Of a stretch of 35,087 nucleotides of DNA, positions 11,353 to 18,058 are shown in pieces. The position numbers were made by a program, and so were the translations under genes. The first letter of the stretch is position 1, and the number at the start of each line of letters is the position of its first letter. Source of the stretch: Magnetococcales bacterium (GTDB lineage: Bacteria > Pseudomonadota > Magnetococcia > Magnetococcales > JADFZT01). The stretch is from positions 1 to 35,087 of the forward strand of contig JADFZT010000053.1 in the NCBI GenBank assembly GCA_015232395.1, in the 5' to 3' direction. The notes under the pieces are model-generated. The model was not told the origin of the DNA and searched no databases. It saw nothing but the letters and a program-made list of their open reading frames with translations.

Positions 11353-12549
11353 ATGGCGCTGCCGGATAATCCCCAAACCAAAAGAGAAACCATCCTGCTG
11401 GTGGATGATGAGCCAGCACTGATTGATGTCACCCGGTCGGCTTTGGGAGAACATTTTTCGGTACGGATCGCCACCAGCGGTGAGGTGGCCCTCAAACTGG
11501 CAGCTCTTGGGGGAATCGACCTGATTTTGTTGGATATCATGATGCCCGACTTGAGTGGTTATGATGTCTGCCAACGCCTGAAAGCCCAACCCGACACCCA
11601 GAATATTCCGATCATTTTTTTGACCTCCCGGGATTCAGCGGACGATGAAGCCTGGGGACTTTCCCTGGGCGCCGAGGATTACATTCGCAAGCCCACCATT
11701 CCCCAGTTGTTGCAGGCGCGGATTCGCAATCAGTTGGAATTGAAACGCCACCGGGAGCATCTGGAAACCCTTGTCCAGGAACGCACCCGGGATCTGGAAC
11801 AGGCGGTCTCCCAGTTGGAAAGCGCCAACCAGGTCAAGGAGGAGTTTCTCGCGGTCATCAGCCACGAAATGCGTACTCCCTTGAACAGCATCATCGGTTT
11901 TTCGGAATTTCTTCTGGAAGGAGATCCCCAAGGAGCCCCCCTCAGCCCCTCGATTCGGGAGCCGGTGCGCATCATCCATGAAAGCGGCGTCAACCTGCTG
12001 GGAAACATCAATGATATCATTGATTTTGTCCAGATGGATCAGCAGCGTTTCATCCTCTCGGACAAACCCTTCCAGATCGATTCATTCCTGGAAGAGACCC
12101 TGGCAGATCTGAAACAGGAGGCTGGACGCAAAGGGCTGACCCTGGAGATGGAGATCAAGGCCTCTGCCAGATGTAGCGTCCGGGGAGATTCCCGGCGCTT
12201 GGGGCAGGTTTTGAATCACTTGATCGGCAATGGCATCAAATTTACCAAGCAGGGTGGGGTCTCCCTCACGGTGGAAGCGACGGCCACCCCTGTACCAGAC
12301 AAAGCCCGCCTCACCTTTCGCGTGGCCGATACTGGATGTGGCATCTCCCCGGAAAAGCTGCAACTGATTTTTGAAGCCTTCACCCAGGTGGAGTCCCCCA
12401 AAACGAGACGCCATGGCGGCTTTGGGCTGGGCCTTGCGATCTGCAAAAAACTGGTCCAGATGATGTCCGGAGAGCTGGGAGTGGTCCAATCCGACAGCAG
12501 CGGTACCGTCATCGTCTTTTCGGTGATACTCGGCACGGAACAGGCTTAA
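11353..12549 (+). CDS. Response regulator-histidine kinase (REC-HisKA-HATPase)
   Basis: A 398-residue cytosolic protein. The start is the ATG at 11353 (MALPDNPQ) behind AGGAT; the frame stays open further upstream but overlaps the HD-GYP gene, so a longer form cannot be excluded. Residues about 14-130 are a receiver domain (Asp61), a coiled coil runs to about 160, HisKA carries His171 (SHEMRTP) and the HATPase has an N-box (HLIGNGIKF), DTGCGIS and GGFGLGL. It lacks a C-terminal receiver. Kinases of this form are often modulated by phosphorylation of their own N-terminal REC. It lies 89 bp behind the HD-GYP gene and ends the four-gene signalling block, facing the minus-strand RCC1 region. Confidence 0.9.
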   Translation: MALPDNPQTKRETILLVDDEPALIDVTRSALGEHFSVRIATSGEVALKLAALGGIDLILLDIMMPDLSGYDVCQRLKAQPDTQNIPIIFLTSRDSADDEAWGLSLGAEDYIRKPTIPQLLQARIRNQLELKRHREHLETLVQERTRDLEQAVSQLESANQVKEEFLAVISHEMRTPLNSIIGFSEFLLEGDPQGAPLSPSIREPVRIIHESGVNLLGNINDIIDFVQMDQQRFILSDKPFQIDSFLEETLADLKQEAGRKGLTLEMEIKASARCSVRGDSRRLGQVLNHLIGNGIKFTKQGGVSLTVEATATPVPDKARLTFRVADTGCGISPEKLQLIFEAFTQVESPKTRRHGGFGLGLAICKKLVQMMSGELGVVQSDSSGTVIVFSVILGTEQA

Positions 12550-12652
12550 AGTTTCACTCCTTCCATCCGAAGTCCCACCCCCAACCCGATCTTCCCCCGT
12601 CAGACTGGAGAAACCGATAAATGGTTTTCCCCCTTCCCAAATCTGGCCACCA

Positions 12653-13150
12653 TCAGAAGCCCTCACAAGAGGTGACCGCCAAATCCAGATCGTCGCTTTC
12701 GATGGTGGAATTGTTGGCCCAATCCAAAACCAGGACATAATAGGTTCCCGCCGGGAGGGGATCGTCGCAATCATAGCTGATGATGGAATAATCCTAAATC
12801 CGGCAGTTGGGCGTGTGTGGCTGGTACAGGATATTGGTTCACATAGTGAATTGGGAGAAACCGCCGTCACCTTGTTGGTCACAAGGCTTTCTTCCAATTT
12901 GCTTGGTGGATCAAAAGGCTGGGGCATGTGCGTACGCCCAACTGCCGGATTTAGGATAATAGTAGGAGAGGCCATCATCGTTGACGACCAAGGGCTGATA
13001 GGTGCTGTCGTAAAGCCACATGATGGTATCTCCTGCCACCACATCCCCCATTCCACTTGAAGTTTCCAGGGTGATCGCTGACCCTTCGGTCAGATCGAAA
13101 GTGGTCCAGTCGGCATCATGGAGGGGATAGATGCTGTGGGTAGGTGACTT
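12653..13150 (-). pseudogene. Relic of a PPC-domain protein, interrupted by a 163-bp element
   Basis: On the minus strand the two flanks of the inserted element encode halves of a pre-peptidase C-terminal (PPC) domain. The 5' half reads HSIYPLHDADWTTFDL and later NDDGLSYY; the 3' half reads [19 protein letters not shown] and ends SCEGF-stop at 12653. The intact neighbour at 13232-16708 has the matching segments ([30 protein letters not shown]). The fragment has no start codon: an in-frame TGA lies at 13151-13153. With the element in place, a TGA is read 17 codons into it. Taking out the element and one copy of its target duplication restores a continuous frame. It is therefore probably the 3' remnant of another surface protein of the same group. 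Confidence 0.8.
12793..12955 (+). mobile_element. 163-bp inverted-repeat MITE, copy 1
   Basis: The element starts CCTAAATCCGGCAGTTGG and ends with the exact complement; the terminal inverted repeat is 22 bp and perfect. It is flanked by a 5-bp target duplication ATAAT (12788-12792 and 12956-12960). It encodes no transposase. It inserted into the relic PPC gene. The other copy (17765-17927) is in the opposite orientation, has the same length and differs at 13 positions. Termini beginning CCT with 5-bp AT-rich duplications resemble IS1380-family behaviour, so mobilisation by such a transposase elsewhere in the genome is possible; that family link is a guess. Confidence 0.88.
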
Positions 13151-13231
13151 TCATGGCGGACTTCTCTCCCCGGTTTGGCCAGAGGAGAGAGCCCGCAACG
13201 CTGTTGGACGAAATCATCCGACCCATTACGA

Positions 13232-16200
13232 TCAATCAACCACCGTGGGATCGGTTCCCGCCTGGAACTCTTCCAGGTTGGTAGCGCCATCGCCATCGGT
13301 GTCATCAGTGGCATCATTGGCATCCAGGGAATCAAGCCCATACTGATCTTCGAAGGTATCGGTCATACCGTCGCCATCATCATCGGTATCGGCGTTGTCA
13401 CCGGTACCGTCCGAATCGGTATCCGTCGTTTCACTGCCATCCAAGGGGAAGGCGTCCGAGCCATCTTCCACCCCGTCGCCATCATCATCGGTATCGGCGT
13501 TGTCACCGGTACCGTCCGAATCGGTATCCGTCGTTTCAGTCGCATCCAAGGGGAAGGCGTCCGAGCCATCCTCTACCCCATCACCATCGGTATCGGTATC
13601 AGCGTTGTCGCCGATGCCATCACCATCGGTGTCGGTGGTTTCAGTCGCATCCAAGGGGAAGGCGTCCGAGCCATCCTCTACCCCATCACCATCGGTATCG
13701 GTATCAGCGTTGTCGCCGATGCCATCACCATCGGTATCGGTGGTTTCAGAGCTATCCAGGGGGAAGGCGTCCGAACCATCCTCTACCCCGTCGCCATCAT
13801 CATCGGTATCGGCGTTGTCACCGGTACCATCACCATCGGTATCGGTGGTTTCACTGCTATCCAAGGGGAAGGCGTCCGAGCCATCCTCCACCCCGTCGCC
13901 ATCGTCATCGGTATCGGCGTTGTCACCGGTGCCGTCCGAATCGGTATCAGTGGTTTCGCTGCTATCCAAGGGGAAGGCGTCCGAGCCATCCACCAAGCCA
14001 TCGCCATCGTCGTCGGTATCGGTGTTGTCACCGGTGCCATCCCCATCGGTATCGGTGGTTTCCGTGGCATCATTGGGGAAGGCGTCTTCGCTGTCGGATA
14101 CGCCGTCGCCATCGGTATCGGTGTCGGCATTGTCGCCCACGCCATCGCCATCGGTATCCGTGGTTTCGGTCGCATCCAGAGGGAAGGCATCCTCGGAATC
14201 TGCCACCCCGTCACCATCATCATCGCTGTCGCTGTTGTTACCGATGCCATCCAGATCGGTATCGGTGGTTTCCGTGGCATCCAGAGGGAAGCTGTCCAGG
14301 AGATCCGACACCCCGTCGCCATCGTCGTCGTCATCGCTGTTGTTGCCGATGCCATCCGAATCGGTATCAGTGATTTCCGTCGCATCCAGAGGGAAAGCAT
14401 CCTCGGAATCTTCGACCCCGTCACCATCATCATCGGTGTCGCTGTTATCCCCTATGCCGTCGCCATCGGTATCGGTGGTTTCGGTCTCATCGCTGGGGAA
14501 GGCATCCTCGGTGTCATCGACCCCATCGCCGTCGGCGTCATAACCGGAGCAGGTGGAGACGGTCAAATCGAGATTGTAGGCGGCGATGGTTTCGTCGTTG
14601 CTGCGCTCCTCGATGCGGACATAATAGGTTCCAGGGGCCAGGGGATCGTCGCAGTCGTAGCTGATTTGGGAAAATTCGCCTGTGCCGCTGTCGTCGTTGG
14701 TATAAAGCTCTTCGAGATCTTCGTCGTAGAGCATCATCAGGGTGTCGCCGCTCTCACCGGAGGTTTCCAGGGTGACGGCTGAGGTCACTGTCAGCTCAAA
14801 TGCGGCCCAGTCCAGATCCTCGACGGGATCGATGGAGTGGTTTTGGGTGGTACCGGCGGTGAGAATGGAAGCATCGTCGCTGGTGTCGTCGGATTCGAAG
14901 TCATCCAACCCTTCCTCGCCGTCGCCATCGCCATCCCCGTCGCCATCGCCACTGGAACCGTCTCCATCCAGATCAAAGGTTTGCACCAGGAAGACCGCCA
15001 TCTCCGCCCGGTTGATATCGAGGCTGGGACAAAAATAGCTCTCATCTCCACACTCCCGGCCCGATTCGATGGTGCCGTCGGCAAACCCCTCATTAGCCAG
15101 CTGCTCGATGAATCCCGCTGCCCAATAGTCAGCGGAAATATCATCGTACACCGTGCCGGTGGCCTCCGGTGGCACATAGTCAGAGCCATATTTGGTCCGC
15201 AGCAGGAAGATCGCCATCTCCGAGCGGGTGATCTCCCGGCTGGGGCAAAAGTTGTCGGAGTCGCAACCGCTGGTGATGCCCAGGCGGGAAAGCTCCTCTA
15301 CATAGTTGCCCGCCCAAAAACTGGCGGGAACATCGTCGAAATAGCTCCCCGTGGCATCCTCCGGCATCTCATCGGCACCATACTGGGCCCGAAGCAGAAA
15401 GATCGCCATCTCCGCCCGTTGCAGGGTGTTGTCCGGACAGTAGTTGCTGGCGTCACAGCCGGAGGTAATACCGGTATCGGCCATGATTTCGATCTCGTCG
15501 ATGGCCCAATGGCTCTCGTAGACATCTTCAAAGCGGGTGTTGGATTCCAGCAGGAAGGGGGTGCCACTGTCGGTCACCACCTCCACCGGTGTGGATTGAT
15601 TGACCTGGGTGCCGTCACCCACCTGGCCGTAGAGATTGTGGCCCCAGGCATAGAGGCTGCCGGAATCGTCCCAGCCCACGGTGTGATAACCACCGGTGGC
15701 GATCCCATCCATTCCGGTCACCAGGGTCTCCACCGGTAGCTTGCTGTCATCCTCGGTGCCGGTACCCAGCTGGCCTTTTTCGTTGTGGCCCCAGGCCATC
15801 ACCGTGCCGTCGGAGAGCATGGCCATGGTTTGGCCCTCACCCCCGGCTGAAATGGCAACCACATCCCCCAAACCGGTCACTTCATCGGGGTAGGCGCTGT
15901 TGCTCTGGGTGCCATCTCCCAGCTGGCCATAGGCGTTGTTCCCCCAGGTCCAGACCGTGCCATCGGTGCCCATGGCGACGGAGTGATAAAAACCGGCGTC
16001 TATGGCGATGGCATCCTCTACGTTGGAGACATGGACCGGGGTGTTGGAGTTGCTGGTGGAGCCGTTACCCAGCTGGCCTTTATTGTTGGAGCCCCAAGCA
16101 CGCAGGGTGCCGTTGGTTTTGAGGGCGATGGTATGGTTGGAGCCAGCTGCGATGGCGGAGACATAGAGCAGATTGCTCACCCGGGTGGGCATGGAGATGT

Positions 16201-16708
16201 AGGAGTTGACATAGCCGTTACCGATCTGCCCTGCGGCGTTGTCTCCCCAGGCATAGACCGTTCCGTCTGAGGTCAGCGCAGCGGAGTGTTGCTGGCCGGC
16301 TGCAACAGCGACCACATTGTCCAGGTTGTCCACCTCCACGGGGGTGTACCTATCCCGGGTGGTGCGATCCCCCAGCTGGCCGTATCCGTTGTAGCCCCAG
16401 GACATGACAGTGCCGTCGGAAAGCACGGCCAGGGAGTGGTAAAAGCCGGCGGATATTGCCACCACGTCAGAAAGCCCCTCCACCTGAACCGGCGTCAGGG
16501 CGTTATCGGTGGTGCCGTCCCCCAGCTGGCCAAAATCGTTGCGCCCCCAGCCCCACACCGTGCCGTCGGCGCGTAAAACCAGGGTGTGGGCGTCGTTGGC
16601 CGAAACCATGGACTCCACAGCTCCGGCGGGGGGTATCCATATAAACAAGGATAGAAGGGTGAAGAGACGAAAGGGGGTAGGGCGCGTACGCAAAGCATTG
16701 CTGATCAT
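13232..16708 (-). CDS. Exported RCC1 propeller protein with SLH, PPC and calcium-binding repeats
   Basis: A 1158-residue protein with a signal peptide (cleavage near PAGAVES, about residue 30). The ATG follows CAGGGAG. Residues about 33-385 hold seven RCC1-type repeats (WGxNxxGQLGDGT, SxGxxHSxAL), enough for a closed propeller. Residues about 393-590 hold three SLH-like modules (RAEMAIFLL), each with a cysteine pair such as GCDASNYCP. Residues about 610-722 are a PPC domain. From 724 onward comes a calcium-binding array of 35-residue units (DTDGDGxGDNxDTDxDGDGV, then [12 protein letters not shown]), and the last 44 residues resemble an EF-hand-like end ([13 protein letters not shown]). It is likely secreted or attached to the cell surface; its ligand is unknown. 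A 230-bp leader separates the start from paired inverted repeats at 16941-16975. Confidence 0.9.
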   Translation of the reverse strand: MISNALRTRPTPFRLFTLLSLFIWIPPAGAVESMVSANDAHTLVLRADGTVWGWGRNDFGQLGDGTTDNALTPVQVEGLSDVVAISAGFYHSLAVLSDGTVMSWGYNGYGQLGDRTTRDRYTPVEVDNLDNVVAVAAGQQHSAALTSDGTVYAWGDNAAGQIGNGYVNSYISMPTRVSNLLYVSAIAAGSNHTIALKTNGTLRAWGSNNKGQLGNGSTSNSNTPVHVSNVEDAIAIDAGFYHSVAMGTDGTVWTWGNNAYGQLGDGTQSNSAYPDEVTGLGDVVAISAGGEGQTMAMLSDGTVMAWGHNEKGQLGTGTEDDSKLPVETLVTGMDGIATGGYHTVGWDDSGSLYAWGHNLYGQVGDGTQVNQSTPVEVVTDSGTPFLLESNTRFEDVYESHWAIDEIEIMADTGITSGCDASNYCPDNTLQRAEMAIFLLRAQYGADEMPEDATGSYFDDVPASFWAGNYVEELSRLGITSGCDSDNFCPSREITRSEMAIFLLRTKYGSDYVPPEATGTVYDDISADYWAAGFIEQLANEGFADGTIESGRECGDESYFCPSLDINRAEMAVFLVQTFDLDGDGSSGDGDGDGDGDGEEGLDDFESDDTSDDASILTAGTTQNHSIDPVEDLDWAAFELTVTSAVTLETSGESGDTLMMLYDEDLEELYTNDDSGTGEFSQISYDCDDPLAPGTYYVRIEERSNDETIAAYNLDLTVSTCSGYDADGDGVDDTEDAFPSDETETTDTDGDGIGDNSDTDDDGDGVEDSEDAFPLDATEITDTDSDGIGNNSDDDDDGDGVSDLLDSFPLDATETTDTDLDGIGNNSDSDDDGDGVADSEDAFPLDATETTDTDGDGVGDNADTDTDGDGVSDSEDAFPNDATETTDTDGDGTGDNTDTDDDGDGLVDGSDAFPLDSSETTDTDSDGTGDNADTDDDGDGVEDGSDAFPLDSSETTDTDGDGTGDNADTDDDGDGVEDGSDAFPLDSSETTDTDGDGIGDNADTDTDGDGVEDGSDAFPLDATETTDTDGDGIGDNADTDTDGDGVEDGSDAFPLDATETTDTDSDGTGDNADTDDDGDGVEDGSDAFPLDGSETTDTDSDGTGDNADTDDDGDGMTDTFEDQYGLDSLDANDATDDTDGDGATNLEEFQAGTDPTVVD
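13424..14473 (-). repeat. Ten 105-bp tandem coding repeats (calcium-binding DTDGDG units)
   Basis: Ten full 105-bp units, each coding for 35 residues, lie within the RCC1 surface-protein gene, with a partial unit on each side (14474-14539 and about 13364-13423). Units at the 5' end of the array differ more (NNSD, SDLLDSF) while those near the 3' end are close to identical: units 8 and 9 (13529-13738) encode the same peptide and differ by very few bases. This is the pattern left by recent duplication through recombination or slippage. Aspartates at alternate positions fit thrombospondin type 3-like calcium sites. Confidence 0.9.
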
Positions 16709-16940
16709 GAATCGACTCCCTGCATAATTGAACTGACCAAATAACGTGTAACGATAAGGTTTCGTGTGGCATTCAAACAGCGGCCAGGGGCTTTAACTGC
16801 CGAGGCCATTTCATCCAGCAATGGTTTGGGTGTTTCAGGTGGAACGACTCAAAAATGGAGCCGAACAGACCTGCATCAAACCAAAACCATGAAAAACCTG
16901 AGGCGAGACCAAACAACCTTAAATAAAACATTCAGTCGTT

Positions 16941-16975
16941 GTTAATGCACATTAACCCTGTTAACAAGCATTAAT
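16941..16975 (-). promoter_or_regulatory. Paired inverted-repeat boxes upstream of the 1158-residue RCC1 gene
   Basis: Two boxes lie 3 bp apart: GTTAATGCACATTAAC (16941-16956) and GTTAACAAGCATTAAT (16960-16975), both fitting GTTAAY-N4-RTTAAY. A very AT-rich stretch (TAATATAATATATTC) follows on the far side. The same arrangement occurs at 17438-17472 and in part at 19672-19687, upstream of other genes on the same strand. This looks like an operator for a dimeric regulator next to the promoter. The leader from here to the start codon is about 230 bp and contains no gene. Confidence 0.55.
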
Positions 16976-17143
16976 ATAATATATTCTATCGAATTCTCAG
17001 ATGAATTGCCATGAAAAAGATGACCATGTGCATTTTTTGCTCAATACAGGAATAAACGCCTATCCTGGAGACCAGAATTTCGACATTCAACACAAGCAGT
17101 CATCATACTGAATGATGCCGGCTATTTTTATTCTGATAGGAAG

Positions 17144-17182
17144 CCCTCCTGCAGCCACGAAAAATGCGTGGTTAAAGGAGGG
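17144..17182 (-). repeat. Hairpin of the CCCTCCT family, single form
   Basis: CCCTCCTGCAGCCAC and GTGGTTAAAGGAGGG form an imperfect stem, with a perfect inner stem CCACG/CGTGG. It is related to the hairpins at 17653-17692 and 17971-18007. It lies just downstream (minus strand) of the degraded frame at 17206-17422, as the third copy lies just downstream of the 511-residue RCC1 gene. A role as a transcription end or mRNA 3' structure is inferred from that position. Confidence 0.55.
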
Positions 17183-17205
17183 GAGGGAGAGGATGAAAAT
17201 GGGCC

Positions 17206-17422
17206 TCACTCATCCATACAGTGGATGACATCGAGGTTCGGGCCATAGGCAAGGATCGCTTCGTCGCGAAAAATGTCATAAACCATCATTTCCGCATCCC
17301 AAGGCCGACCACAACCGCTCCCGTACGGACAAGGCATCAGCTCCTGGATAAGGGGATGAAGCTCGAAAACGTCTCACCATCCGGTTTGGCGGAGATATTC
17401 CAGAACAAAAAAGTTCAAACAT
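17206..17422 (-). pseudogene. Possible frameshifted small ORF behind the orphan promoter-like copy
   Basis: On the minus strand an ATG at 17422 (MFELFCSGISPPNRMV) opens a 48-codon frame ending at 17276. In the next frame, open from 17373 to the stop at 17206, lies a protein-like stretch (RDEAILAYGPNLDVIHCMDE at its end). One single-base shift near 17375 would join the two into about 70 residues. I do not recognise the product, and it does not look like RCC1. It sits between an upstream inverted-repeat region and a downstream hairpin, just as the intact RCC1 gene does, which is the main reason to list it. It could also be chance. Confidence 0.22.
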
Positions 17423-17437
17423 TAACCATTAATTATT

Positions 17438-17472
17438 GTTAATGCACATTAACTCTGTTTACATGCAGTATA
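17438..17472 (-). promoter_or_regulatory. Second copy of the paired inverted-repeat boxes (orphan)
   Basis: GTTAATGCACATTAAC (17438-17453) is identical to the first box at 16941-16956. GTTTACATGCAGTATA (17457-17472) is a weaker version of the second box at the same 3-bp spacing. Similarity continues on the distal side (TATATA, ACATTCTACC, a TTACCAT segment), so a whole upstream region has been duplicated. The only frame behind it is the degraded one at 17206-17422. Confidence 0.5.
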
Positions 17473-17652
17473 TATACAACACATTCTACCCGTGCCTTCA
17501 ATAAATTACCATAATAAAGACAGTTGTGCGCTTTATTCTGTAGAGGGAAATCATGGGTACCACATTTTCACTGGAGGAGGGAAACGATCCATCTGAAAAA
17601 TGCATATATAGGTTAAGACTGTTCATCGAGGAGGTTGCCGGAAAAATGAGTG
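17473..17652. other. Spacer between repeat modules
   Basis: About 180 bp between the orphan inverted-repeat region and the next hairpin module. The first part continues the similarity to the upstream region of the 1158-residue RCC1 gene. The rest (about 17550-17640) shows no gene or repeat that I recognise. Confidence 0.4.
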
Positions 17653-17734
17653 CCCTCCTTCAGCCACTTGGCAGGGAGGTGGTGAAGGAGGGCAGGGAGA
17701 TCGTGAAAAGGAAGGATAAAGGTCACGATCTCCC
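17653..17734 (-). repeat. Double-hairpin module, copy B
   Basis: Hairpin 1: CCCTCCTTCAGCCAC (17653-17667) pairs with GTGGTGAAGGAGGG (17679-17692), with one bulged base. Hairpin 2: GGGAGATCGTGA (17695-17706) pairs perfectly with TCACGATCTCCC (17723-17734). The same two hairpins in the same order occur at 17971-18050, directly behind the stop of the 511-residue RCC1 gene. The bases following this copy (TTTGGAGTTACGCC) also resemble the stop-codon surroundings of that gene, so this is a duplicated 3' flank whose gene body is missing. Confidence 0.65.
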
Positions 17735-17764
17735 TTTGGAGTTACGCCGGATGTGTCTGTTAAA

Positions 17765-17927
17765 CCTAAATCCGGCAGTTGGACGTACGTACATGCCCCA
17801 GCCTCTTGATCCACCGAGCAAATCGGGAGAAAGTCTTGTGACCAATAAGGTGACAGCGATTTCTCCCAATTCACTATGCGAACCAATATTCTGCACCAGC
17901 CACACACGCCCAACTGCCGGATTTAGG
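17765..17927 (-). mobile_element. 163-bp inverted-repeat MITE, copy 2
   Basis: Same length and same 18-bp ends (CCTAAATCCGGCAGTTGG and complement) as copy 1, in reverse orientation. It is flanked by a 5-bp target duplication TTAAA (17760-17764 and 17928-17932). It lies between the two double-hairpin modules and does not break a recognisable gene. Compared with copy 1, all 13 differences are transitions (92% identity). No transposase is encoded. Confidence 0.88.
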
Positions 17928-17970
17928 TTAAATAACTTGAGCCAGCCCCCTTGAGAGGTAAAGAGGTGGT

Positions 17971-18050
17971 CCTCCTTCAGCCACGGACGCATCCTGGTGA
18001 AGGAGGGCAGAGAGATCGTGAAAAGGAAGGAGGAGGCGTCACGATCTCCC
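17971..18050 (-). terminator. Double-hairpin module behind the 511-residue RCC1 gene, copy A
   Basis: On the minus strand the stop codon at 18059 is followed after about 10 bases by a hairpin with arms TCACGATCT (18039-18047) and AGATCGTGA (18013-18021), then by a second hairpin with arms GGTGAAGGAGG and CCTCCTTCAGCC (17971-18007). There is no long T-run, so a classic intrinsic terminator is not shown; a transcript-end or 3'-stabilising structure fits the position. Confidence 0.5.
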
Positions 18051-18058
18051 CTTTGGGG

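Noticed and set aside
12082-13056. A 324-codon minus-strand frame spanning the MITE and the 3' part of the REC-kinase gene
   Set aside because: It is a different frame from the PPC relic, runs antisense through the kinase gene, and stays open only because the element is stop-free in that frame.
13424-14473. Regular 105-bp repeats considered as a CRISPR-like array
   Set aside because: The whole unit is conserved and coding; there are no unique spacers. The 68-bp repeats at 24981-25116 fail for the same reason.
13395-14543. A 382-codon plus-strand frame rich in Ser and Pro
   Set aside because: Another shadow of the same 105-bp repeats; it lacks any start context and has no domain.
13175-14782. 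A 535-codon plus-strand open frame opposite the RCC1 surface gene
   Set aside because: It is the antisense of the Asp/Gly-rich repeat array; GAC/GAT codons read backwards as GTC/ATC and so never give stops. The product is a monotonous Ile/Gly/Val repeat.
17553-17954. A 133-codon plus-strand frame across MITE copy 2
   Set aside because: It is made of hairpin repeats and the MITE; the peptide is the translation of the element ends, not a gene.
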